Translations under genes and position numbers: made by a program
The notes under the pieces: generated by a model
Database searches by the model: none
What the model was told of the DNA's origin: nothing
What the model saw: only the letters and a program-made list of their open reading frames with translations
In this document: positions 55,823 through 64,000 of the stretch, in pieces
Layout: each line of letters opens with the position of its first letter
Position numbering within the stretch: position 1 is the stretch's first letter
DNA from: Bubalus kerabau
Lineage: Eukaryota; Chordata; Mammalia; Artiodactyla; Bovidae
NCBI RefSeq assembly: GCF_029407905.1
Contig: NC_073645.1
Coordinates: 53,199,001-53,263,000, forward strand
Reading direction: 5' to 3'
Length of the DNA stretch: 64,000 bases

Positions 55823-56284
55823 AAACCATTTTTTTTTTAGAAAATCATTTTAAAATTTTTATCTGGGGAAGCAGAGAGGGAAGGGAAGGGAAGCTGTGGG
55901 GTCAGAGGACACAGGGAATAAAACACACGTCTAATTTTCCAAAATGAAGAGAGAAGGTAAAGGATCGTTAACTCTTAACGGGATGCAGAGCACAGGGAAC
56001 TTCAGATGAGCAGCGAGAAGAGTGGAGGGAATCTCAGACCAGCAGGACAGATACAAAGATGGAAGGGTATCAGCCATCACACTGAACTTTTTTTGGGGGT
56101 GTCGGTATCACAGTTTATCTTTTAAATTAATTTTATTGGAGTACAGTTGTTTTACAGTGTGTTAATTTCTCACGTGCAGCAAAGTGAATCAGCTATATGT
56201 GCACATGTATCCACTCTTTTTTGGATTTCCTTCCCATGTAGGTCCTTGTCACCACAGGACGCCGAGCAGAGCTCCTTCTTCTTG

Positions 56285-57232
56285 TTGCTGTTCAGGCTCT
56301 AAGTTGTGTTCAACTCTTTGCGACCCTATGGACTTCCACACGCCAGGCTTCCCTGTCCTTCACTATCTCCTGGAGCCTGCTCAAATTCACGTGCACTGAG
56401 TCAGTGATACCATCCAACCATCTCATCCTCTGTCGTCCCCTTCTCCTCCCGCCTTCAATCTTCCCCAGCATCAGGGTCTTTTCAAATGAGTCAGTTCTTC
56501 ACATCAGGTGGCCAAAGTATTGGAGTTGCAGCTTCAGCATCAGTCCTCCCAATGAATATTCAGGGCTGATCTCCTTTAGAATGGACTGGTTGGATTTCCT
56601 TGCTGCCAAAGGGACTCTCAAGAGTCTTCTCCAACACCACAGTTCAAAAGCACCAATTCTTCAGTGCTCAGCTTTCTTTATAGTCCAACTCTCACAACCA
56701 TACATGGCCACTGGAAAAACCGTAGCTTTGACTAGATGGACCTTTGTCGGCAAAGTAATGTCTCCTTTTTAATATGCTGTCTAGGTTGGTCATAGCTTTT
56801 CTTCCAAGGAGCATCTTTTAATTTCATGGCTACAGTCACCATCTGCAGTGATTTTGGAGCCCAGAAAAATAGTCTCTCACTGTTTCCATTGTTTCCCCAT
56901 CTGTTTGCCATGAAGTAATGGGATCAGATGCCATGATGTTAGTTTTTTGAATGTTGAGTTTTAAGCCAGCTTTTTCACTCTCCTCTTTCACTTTCATCAA
57001 GAGGGTCTTTAGTTCCTCTTCGCTTTCCACCTTAAGGGTGGTGTCATCTGCATATCTGAGGTTATTGATATTTCTCCCGGCAATCTTGATTCCAGGTTGT
57101 GCTTCCTCCAGCTCAGAATTTCACATGATGTACTCTGCATAGAAGTTAAATAAGCAGAGTGACAATATACAGCCTTGATGTACTGGTTTCCCGATTTGGA
57201 GTCAGTCTTGATCCATGTCCAGTTCTAACCAA
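56285..57232 (-). mobile_element. BovB LINE 3' fragment
   Basis: About 950 bp of reverse BovB runs from the tail at 56285 to the RT region, where the minus strand still encodes MESEEELKTLLMKVKEESE and KLNIQKTNIMAS near 56.9-57.03 kb. The YADD codons lie just beyond, near 57.04 kb. Frames are broken. Confidence 0.93.
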
Positions 57233-57284
57233 AGTACTGGAGCTTCAGCATCAGATGTATTTTATACTGAGTAGTGTCTGTATC

Positions 57285-57558
57285 AGAGAAGGCGATGGCA
57301 GCCCATTCCAGTACTTTGCCTAGAAAATCCTTCATGGATGGAGGAGCCTGGTAGGCTGCAGGCCATGGGGTGGCAAAGAGTCGGACACGACTGAGCGACT
57401 TCACTTTCACTTTTCACTTTCATCCATTGGAGAAGGGAATGGCAACCCACTCCAGTGTTCTTGCCTGGAGAATCCCAGGGATGGGGGAGCCTGGTGGGCT
57501 GCCGTCTATGGGGTTGCACAGAGTCAGTCACGACTGAAGCGACTTAGCAGCAGCAGCA
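57285..57558 (+). mobile_element. BOVA2 SINE
   Basis: A forward Bov-A dimer has the CTTCACTTTCACTTTTCAC linker at about 57400 and a (CAG)n end at 57550. Flanks AGTGTCTGTATC (about 57272) and AGTGTGTGTATGTC (about 57559) suggest a target-site duplication within the L1. Confidence 0.92.
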
Positions 57559-59519
57559 GTGTGTGTATGTCAATCCCAACTTCCCAGTTCATCCTGCCAC
57601 CGCCCACCCTTCTCCCTTGGTATCCACATATGTGTTCTCTATGTCTGTGTCCATTTCTGCTTTGCAAATAAGTTCATCTGTATCCCTTTTCTAATTCCAC
57701 AGTTAAACAATACTATATGATTATACTGAACTTGCTAATGCTGAATTGTTCTATTATTTAAAAAAACAACCCACCATCTGACAGTCTTTGACTTTTATGC
57801 TGTTTCTAAGTCATTCTTACAGCAGAGTGATTTTTTTACGAAGGTTGAGATGTGCGGAGTTTGACTTCCAGGTGGCATTAGGATCTGGTCCTGCCTCGGC
57901 CGGGAGACCCCATGCAGCCTACAGAGGCCACGGATGGTGGCGGGGGGCGGGCAGCTGTCTGTTGAAGAGCAAGCGTGTGTGGCCGCTCCTGGGTCACCGG
58001 GGCCTCCTCGGGCCAGTTCTCTCATCACTACCCGTCTCCCCAGCACGCTCCGCGGTTCGTGGTCCCCTCATGCGGCCTCTATGGCGGGTGCCTGGCCCTC
58101 TTCAGGTTTCTCGGGGCTCGCAGAGGCCCCCAGGCCTCCCCGAGGCGCAGGCCGCGAACCAGCACAGCACACGTCCCCGTGTGCCCTGCATGGACTCCAT
58201 CACAGGCTGCCCAGCCCTCTGCTGTGCGGGGCCCTGTGCTCCCCTTCTGCACGCCTCTGGGCACCGCCCAGGAGAGGCCAGTGCAGGAGGGCCTCTGGCA
58301 TGTCAGGGCCACGGCCCAGCTGGCAGACATCCTCGTGAACACACAGAGTTCAGACAGGCCCGCGGCTCCCCGCCATGTCTGCCTCACCTCCAGGTCTCGG
58401 TTCCAGCCCCTCCCGCACCTGTTGGTGGCCTTCTTCCCACCTCTGCTCTTGTGGGGGTGGTGGGCACGTCCCCACCGAGCCCGCCCTCCGCCCTGGGCAG
58501 GCGATGGCCACCTGTGGGGGCTGCCCCCGGACTGGATGTTGATGCACTGAGCTGACCTCCGGCCCCCAGTCTGCAGAGGCAGAGCCTGTGTCCCTGGGGT
58601 CCTGCGTGGGGCTGTCTTCTTTGTGGGCTACATCACCAGCTCTCTCTGGAGCCAGGGGGTCCCCGGCCACGGGTGCCAGTCTCCCCAGATCAGTACTGGC
58701 ATTTGCCCCTCCTGGCCCTTCTGTCCCCAAGCCCTTGCTGCCCGTGGATTCTGCCCCCAGCTGTGGTCTCTTCTTTCCCGACTCTGTGCTCACTGCCGGG
58801 AGACGTTTGTCATTTGCATCTCAGCACAGTGTCCTCCCCACTGGTCACTGATGGAAATTCCCCCGGGGGGTCGGGGTGGGCGGGGTTGGGGGGGGTCCTT
58901 CACTGTCGAGCCCTGGAGGTTTGACGTGGGCGCTGTGCTGGGCCACCTCCTCCTCCGCCGGCCTTGCTGGCACGGGCTCCTGTGTCAGCTCCTGCGTCAG
59001 CTGGCCAGAAGCTGGCTCCCCGAGGTAGGGCAGGCTGGACCCCCTGACCTTTGGGGCGGTGCTGTGGACCCAGGCGCGCCGCGCCCCTCCCCTCCTGCGG
59101 CCCCGCCCCCTCCCCTCCTGAGGCCCCGCCCCCTCCCCTTCTGCAGCCCTGCCCCATTTCCTGGCACTTCCGTGGCCTCGGTTCCTTCTAGGCCTCACGG
59201 TGGGAGGGGGGCAGGGTTAGACCAGGCCCACCCCCGAGACATGAGCAGCGGCTCCCAGACTCTGGCCAGCTGTCCCCACCGCTGCCCTCCAGGCGCGCTG
59301 GGGGCGGCAGGCGGGGTTCGGGGGGCGGTCAGCATCTTGACTCAGGGAGGCAGGCCGGCAGGCTGGCCTGGGCTGAGGCTGGGAGCCAGGGGGAGGCCCC
59401 TCCCCTAGGCGCCTCATGGCCGTCATGTGTTCATCCTGCTTCTACCAGAGCACGCCTGGCTCCCCAAGACCCGCCTGGGACAGCAGCTCTCACTGCCCAG
59501 AAGGAGCCGGGCTGCTGGG

Positions 59520-60280
59520 GGCGGCCTGCTCCCGGGATTCGGAGCGTGTGCGGGCGGGGCGCCACCCGCCGTGTCATCGGGGTGTCCAGGTGGGGGACGC
59601 CCTCCGTCCCTCTTTCCCTTGGCCCGCCCGCCCCGGCTTGGTGTCCGCTCATTCCTCACCCGCAGTGCACCCCCGGCAGGCCTGACCACCCGTGTCTTGA
59701 GCTGGCGGGCCGGCCCCGGGCAGGTAGGGGGAGGAGCATCCCGCGGAGAAGGCGGAACCCGGGCGCAGGGGGCGGGATGGGGCTGGCCGGGTGTGTCCGT
59801 CGTGGGCGGCCTGGGCAGGCGGGGCGATCGGGACCGCTCGGAGGCCTGGCCCGGGCCTGCTGCGAGGTCCCCTGCAGGTGGCGCCGCGGGTCGGAGGCGG
59901 GCCGGGCCCCAGGGCCGCAGGCCAGCCCTGTCCTGCCTCTCCCGGAGCGCAGCCGCTGGCCGGGGGTGGGGCCACAAGAGCAGCGCGCCTCCCACTGCAA
60001 CGAGTCCCCCGCATCCCAGCTGGTACACAGTCTACGAGCTGCGACCCCCGAGTGGAGGGCCCGAAAAGAGTACAGAAAGGGGGGGGTCCGGCCCCTTCCT
60101 CTCCCCAGGAGCCTGGTCAAGCCCGCGGACACGCTCTTCGCTCGCCTTGGGCTGTCCACCGGCCGGCCCAGGGGCGTCATCCCGCGGCCCGGCTCCGAAG
60201 GCCGTGGTGTGCGGGTGTGGCCAGGACGTGCGCTCCGGGCCCTGTGGACGCAGGTGAAGTCTCGAGTGCTCACTGGCGTC
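59520..60280. promoter_or_regulatory. CpG-rich patch without an assigned gene
   Basis: CG content and CG dinucleotides rise between about 59.52 and 60.28 kb (for example GGAGCGTGTGCGGGCGGGGCG and GGGGCGATCGGGACCGC). No conserved coding sequence or known first exon is recognised. It could be an orphan CpG island, an alternative upstream promoter of the next gene or a coding-free GC bulge. Confidence 0.45.
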
Positions 60281-60964
60281 TCAAGGTGGGGTGCGGACCC
60301 AAAGGTGGACACACATCCTAGCTGCGGGACGCCGTGCCTGTTGGGGGCCCTCCTCTGGCCTAAGGGCAGAGGTGGAGTGTCCTCAGGCCCAAGCGGTGCA
60401 GCCTGTCCCCGCAGAGCAGGGAGCCCGCTGCTCTGGAGAGATGAGCAGTCCTGGGCTCGGGGCTTTGTGTTGCTGTTTCCTGCCTGCATATCCCAGGGGA
60501 GTGTTCCCTCCAGCTAGGAATGGCTGGTGATGGTCTCCAGGCAGCCTGAGGCCCGCGCAGAGCAGAGCTCAGGGAAGAACTGCTCACCCCACCTTGCACA
60601 AAACCATCAGCCTCCATTCCTTCTCTGGGAGGGCTGAGCGCCCAGCAGTAGGAAGCAACTGGGCCTTTCCAAACTCTGCCCCACCCCCGCCCCAGGCCCC
60701 ACGTCATGTGCCCCCTCCCCTGCCCCCCTAGCCCTGTGCTGGGTTGGGGTCAGGGGGCTCGGAGCACTGGGTTCTCAGGCCTCTGCGGGCACTTGGGCCC
60801 AGGTGCAGAGGGGCCAGGTCACAGGGCAGGTGGGTTACGGGAAAGGCCTCTAAGTGGGACCAGACCCCCTGCCAGGGCCCTTCAGCATCTGCACCGGACC
60901 AGGCTCAGTACCAGTGGTGGGGTCGGATGATGCACAGGAGCTGACTCAGCTACAGATGTACTGC

Positions 60965-61020
60965 TGGTGTTGGTGGTGGTGGAGATGGTGGTGATGGTGG
61001 TGGTGACGGTGGTACAACAG
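60965..61020. repeat. (GGT)n trinucleotide repeat
   Basis: GGTGGTGGTGGAGATGGTGGTGATGGTGGTGG is an imperfect GGT/GAT repeat of about 55 bp. Confidence 0.9.
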
Positions 61021-61039
61021 TGGGGTGGTGAAGAGGATG

Positions 61040-61262
61040 ATAGCAGAGAACTCGTACAGACTCATTACTAGGGCTGGCGCTGTGCTAAGCACATCATGCA
61101 TAATAAATAACTCATTTAATCTCTACAGCAAGCCCATCTTGTAGGGCTCCCACATTCCAAATGAAGACACCGAGGCACAGGGGTTGAGGCAGACTCCCCA
61201 AGATTGCACAGCAGGACCCCAGCCCTCGGGCCCAAGTTCATGCTCCTAACCAACTCTGTGCT
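61040..61262 (+). mobile_element. MIR SINE, well preserved
   Basis: CTGTGCTAAGCACATCATGC, AACTCATTTAATCTCTACAGC, GAAGACACCGAGGCACAGGGG and GATTGCACAGCAGGACCC, then CATGCTCCTAACCAACTCTG, follow the MIR consensus along nearly its whole length. This repeat is older than the placental radiation. Confidence 0.9.
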
Positions 61263-62924
61263 GGACCCTCCAACAGAGTCTGGGCAGGTTTGTTTGCAGC
61301 CAGGCCTGTGAGACGATGATCACCGTCATCGCCCACAGAGTGGGCTTGGAGGCTCTAGACCCGACCCTCCAGGCTGGTCAGATGGAAAGAAATCAGTCAC
61401 AGACCCAGGGCTTCCAGGTTGGAACAGAACAGGATAACTTTCCAACGGGTTTTGCGACCTACAGGGGAGATGATGACGACAAAGACAGCCAAGAGGCTGT
61501 GCTCCGGCCTTGGGCCTAGGCGGGTGGTGGTCAGCGGGTGCTCGGTGAAGTCCGCGTCCTCACTCAAGCCCTAGTCTCCTCCTCCCAGCCACTGACTGCC
61601 AGGACTGAGTCGCACCAGGAGTGTCCGGGCCCCTCCCGGTTCTCACACCCTGGCACTCCAGGCACTGGCTCTGCGGACCCATGGCTCTGGCCCGAGGTCC
61701 TTCTGTGACCAGCCACCTTGGCTCCACCTCAGAAGCACTTGGCTTTGGGGCTGGGCTGCAGGAGGCTCGCCTGCCAGGCTGCCCAGGGGAGCTTCAGTAA
61801 GGAAGTGGGAGGAGGCCCGGGCATGAGGTGGGGTTGCGGGGACAGGGCAGGGCACCAGCCACCTGGCCCGGCAAACCCACAACAGGCCATTCCTTCCAGG
61901 CACAGGGAGGCCCCGGGGAGTCTCCCACCTCATAGGAGAGAGAGGATGACAAAGGCGCAATTATGTTCCACGGCGCACAGGGGCTCTCCTGTGAATGAAG
62001 GCTGGAGGGTCACCCTGAGAGATGGGGGGCACTGGCAGGTGGTCAGGGAGTGAGGGGTCAGGCTGCCACTCGGTGGGTCCTGGGCTTGTCCAAGGACCAG
62101 CGCCAGGACCTCGGGTGAGGCCGACATTGAGACAGCCACTGCCTGGAGCGCCTCTGTGGCCCTCCTCCCGCCAGCCTGCGGTCACCCGACTCCACCCTAG
62201 TCTCCTGCCCCCCTGCAGGCCACCTCCCTGCCCATCGGGCCAGGCCTGCAAGCCTGGGTCTTTCTCCTGGCACCCTGGGCAGACCAGGCCAGGGGCCGGG
62301 TGCCGGGCAGGCCTGGCAGTGGCTGTGTGCCCACAACCAAGGAGTGACAGCTTTAGGGCAAAGTCTGGAGACCTGGGGAGAGGCTCCTGGCCCAGCTCCC
62401 CTGGGTCAGAGCCACTCGGAAGCTCCTCCCAACCCCAAGGGGCCTTCAGCACCGGGCAGTCCGGGAGGGGGCCTGGAGGAGGGGGCGCGGGTGAGGAGGA
62501 GGTGGTGGCCTGGAGACCCTGGGGTTGATCAGCCCACTCTGAAGGACTCTGCATTTCAGCCAGGGTGTCGGGAAATTCCCAAGGCCTTCCGGAGACCAGG
62601 AAGCAGCCGGGGAGCCCGCAGGGAGCTGGCGGGCGGGGCAGGTCTGCCCAGTGAGGTCCTGAACAGCGACCCTTTAAAATGCAAATCGATTTGCCAGTCA
62701 GCTGACTCTCCTTTCTCTATCCTACCTTGTGGAGACAGGGTTTTTAAAAATGGCTTCCACACTCACTTAAAAATACCTGGCACGCAGACAGGCTGGGTCC
62801 CAGGCCGAGAGGAGGCAGGGCGGGCCACCCTTCTCTCAAGTCCTGTCCCCTCTCAGCTCCGCGACACTGCCCCCTCGAAATTGGGAGCTCCAGCGTGGTC
62901 CTTGGCTCCCCCACACCAGTGCCC

Positions 62925-62965
62925 CCCAACACACACCAGTGCCCCCCAACACACACCACTGCCCC
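62925..62965. repeat. Short 21-bp tandem repeat CACCAGTGCCCCCCAACACA
   Basis: Two and a half copies of CACCAGTGCCCCCCAACACA follow each other. Confidence 0.8.
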
Positions 62966-63639
62966 ATCGATGTCCCCAGCTCATCCTCGGGGGTATCTGC
63001 CTCTCCACCCCAACCAGCTGCTCCTGCTGACACCTAGGAGTTACCCCAGAAGCCCCCTTCCTCACCCCAACCCCAGGCCCCTTTCAGAGGTTCCCCTCCT
63101 GTGCACCCGTACACGCAGCGCTCTAGCCCTGCAACAGACTCTGGGGCCCCTTCTCCATCAAGGGGAGGCCTGCTGGCATCTCTATCTCTGGACACCCCCA
63201 TCTGCACACACTCCCCCGTGCACACACTGGCACGCTCCCATCGGGGGGGTCCCCGCCAGCTTGGAGCTGACTCACACAAGCACTGCCCAGTTCCTGGTGC
63301 TGTGTCCCTGGTGCCAGGGAAGGGCAACGCCCAGCAGGCGTCTCCAGCACTCTGGCGCCTGTGCTGAGCCAGCGGGCAGCCTCTGGTCAGGCCCCCTCCC
63401 GGGGCCAGCAGGGGTCCCTGTTGCCTGGCCTTTCTGCTCCAAAGCAACCATGCCCAGCTCCGGAGAGAGCAGGCTCCAGAAGCCGGGGGTGCGGAGAGCA
63501 GTCACGAGGAGGGGGCCGCGGCGGGCACTGCCCGACCCGAGGACTCCTGGGCGAGGAAGGGGCGGCAGGCGCCTCCGGGAACCCAAGCCTCAGACCACCC
63601 CGAGGGTGCTTGGGGCCGGACTCTAGCTCCCGGGCCTCG

Positions 63640-64000
63640 ATCCCCAGCCCGTACAACGCAGGGCCGTGTGGCGCTGAGAGGTCGAACTCCTCCCAGCCGG
63701 CTCCCCGCGCGGCGATGCCGCCCGAGGGCGAAGCCGAGCGGCGCCGCGGCGGCCCCACTGTCCGCAGCGGCGCAGGGGGTGGCGGCCCCGGCGCAGGTCC
63801 GAGCCTGGCGGGCCTCGGCCGCCTCGGAGGGGCGGGGCCGGCCAGAGGCAGCGTCCGGGTCGTCAGGACAACCGGCCGCCCGCCGGTTGCGGGTGCCCAG
63901 TCGAGCGCCGCGATCCCGGCTTAGGGGACCGGGCCGGGCAGCGCGGCGCTCGGGGCAAGGTCACTGCAAGAGACCGGGTCCTGGGGGCGGCCCGGGGGCC
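63640..64000 (+). promoter_or_regulatory. CpG island at right edge, probable promoter of the next gene (PWWP2B by synteny)
   Basis: From about 63640 CG dinucleotides are dense, with GGGGCGGGGCC and GCCGCCCGCCGG boxes, and the island is cut by the window end. In mammals LRRC27 is followed by PWWP2B on the same strand, so this is probably its promoter or 5' exon. An open frame from the ATG at 63715 starts MPPEGEAERRRGG but does not resemble the PWWP2B N-terminus I recall. The gene assignment is inference from gene order only. Confidence 0.5.

Larger units (their letters stand above)
56090..57780 (-). mobile_element. L1 (bovine type) 3' UTR, split by BovB and BOVA2
   Basis: ATTTTATTGGAGTACAGTTG and CAAAGTGAATCAGCTATATG at 56.13-56.2 kb, then TGTCAATCCCAACTTCCCAG and GTCCATTTCTGCTTTGCAAATAAG at 57.57-57.67 kb, are collinear parts of the bovine L1 3' UTR in reverse. 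BovB (56285-57232) and BOVA2 (57285-57558) lie between them. Confidence 0.8.
52373..63640. other. Intergenic region downstream of LRRC27
   Basis: No coding exon is recognised. The left part (53.3-57.8 kb) is almost wholly transposable-element DNA, listed separately. 52373-53300, 57780-59500, 60280-60960 and 61265-63640 hold GC-rich sequence with chance open frames but no recognised domain. A CpG-rich patch at 59.5-60.3 kb is the only other hint of a promoter. Confidence 0.6.

Noticed and set aside
59427..60517. Overlapping 276- and 323-codon plus-strand frames
   Set aside because: GC-rich chance frames overlap in several registers and on both strands, and no domain or splice pattern is visible. 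The region is kept only as a CpG-rich patch.

Overview
The window is nuclear DNA from a ruminant, most likely a bovid. It carries several BovB (RTE-type) LINE fragments, many Bov-tA and BOVA2 SINEs, CHR-type tRNA-derived SINEs and a degenerate mariner. That mixture is typical of cattle, sheep, goat and their relatives. Genes have introns with GT...AG boundaries, and promoters sit in CpG islands. There are no bacterial-style operons, so most long open frames are chance frames in GC-rich or tandemly repeated DNA.

Three genes or gene edges can be placed. First, at 17092-17353 on the minus strand lies coding exon 1 of STK32C (YANK3, an AGC-family Ser/Thr kinase), inside a strong CpG island at about 16.6-18.45 kb. 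Everything to its left (1-17091) is read as STK32C intron 1; I see no kinase-domain exon there. Second, the plus strand carries what looks like the whole coding part of LRRC27 (leucine-rich repeat containing 27). Ten coding exons run from 27490 to 52191. All splice phases agree, they give a 506-residue protein, and an ATTAAA poly(A) signal follows at 52346. Its promoter is probably the CpG island at about 26.15-26.96 kb. Third, the CpG-rich right edge (about 63.64-64.0 kb) is probably the promoter side of the next gene, which by the mammalian order STK32C-LRRC27-PWWP2B should be PWWP2B. No PWWP2B coding sequence is visible.

Layout: 1-17.1 kb is STK32C intron 1 with L1 debris, Bov SINEs, a BovB tail and a G-rich 18-bp minisatellite. 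17.1-18.45 kb is the STK32C exon and promoter, with an array of GC boxes. 18.45-26.15 kb is intergenic, with nested SINEs inside older repeats. 26.15-52.4 kb is LRRC27, whose introns hold several minisatellites: a 1.1-kb CCTGCCCGGGCTC-type array, a GT-rich array, 31 copies of a 20-mer, a repeat duplicating a splice donor, and a CA-rich higher-order array. 52.4-63.6 kb is intergenic, with a 5'-truncated BovB element, a compound L1/BovB/BOVA2 block, a CpG-rich patch with no visible gene, and a MIR.

STK32C is transcribed leftward and LRRC27 rightward from separate CpG islands about 9 kb apart. The proteins have no known joint pathway; this is ordinary conserved synteny. The density of GC-rich minisatellites fits a subtelomeric position (the human counterpart is distal 10q26.3). 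I found no credible new coding system. The most useful points for a second look are the repeat-bearing splice-site neighbourhoods of LRRC27 and the GC-box array at STK32C.
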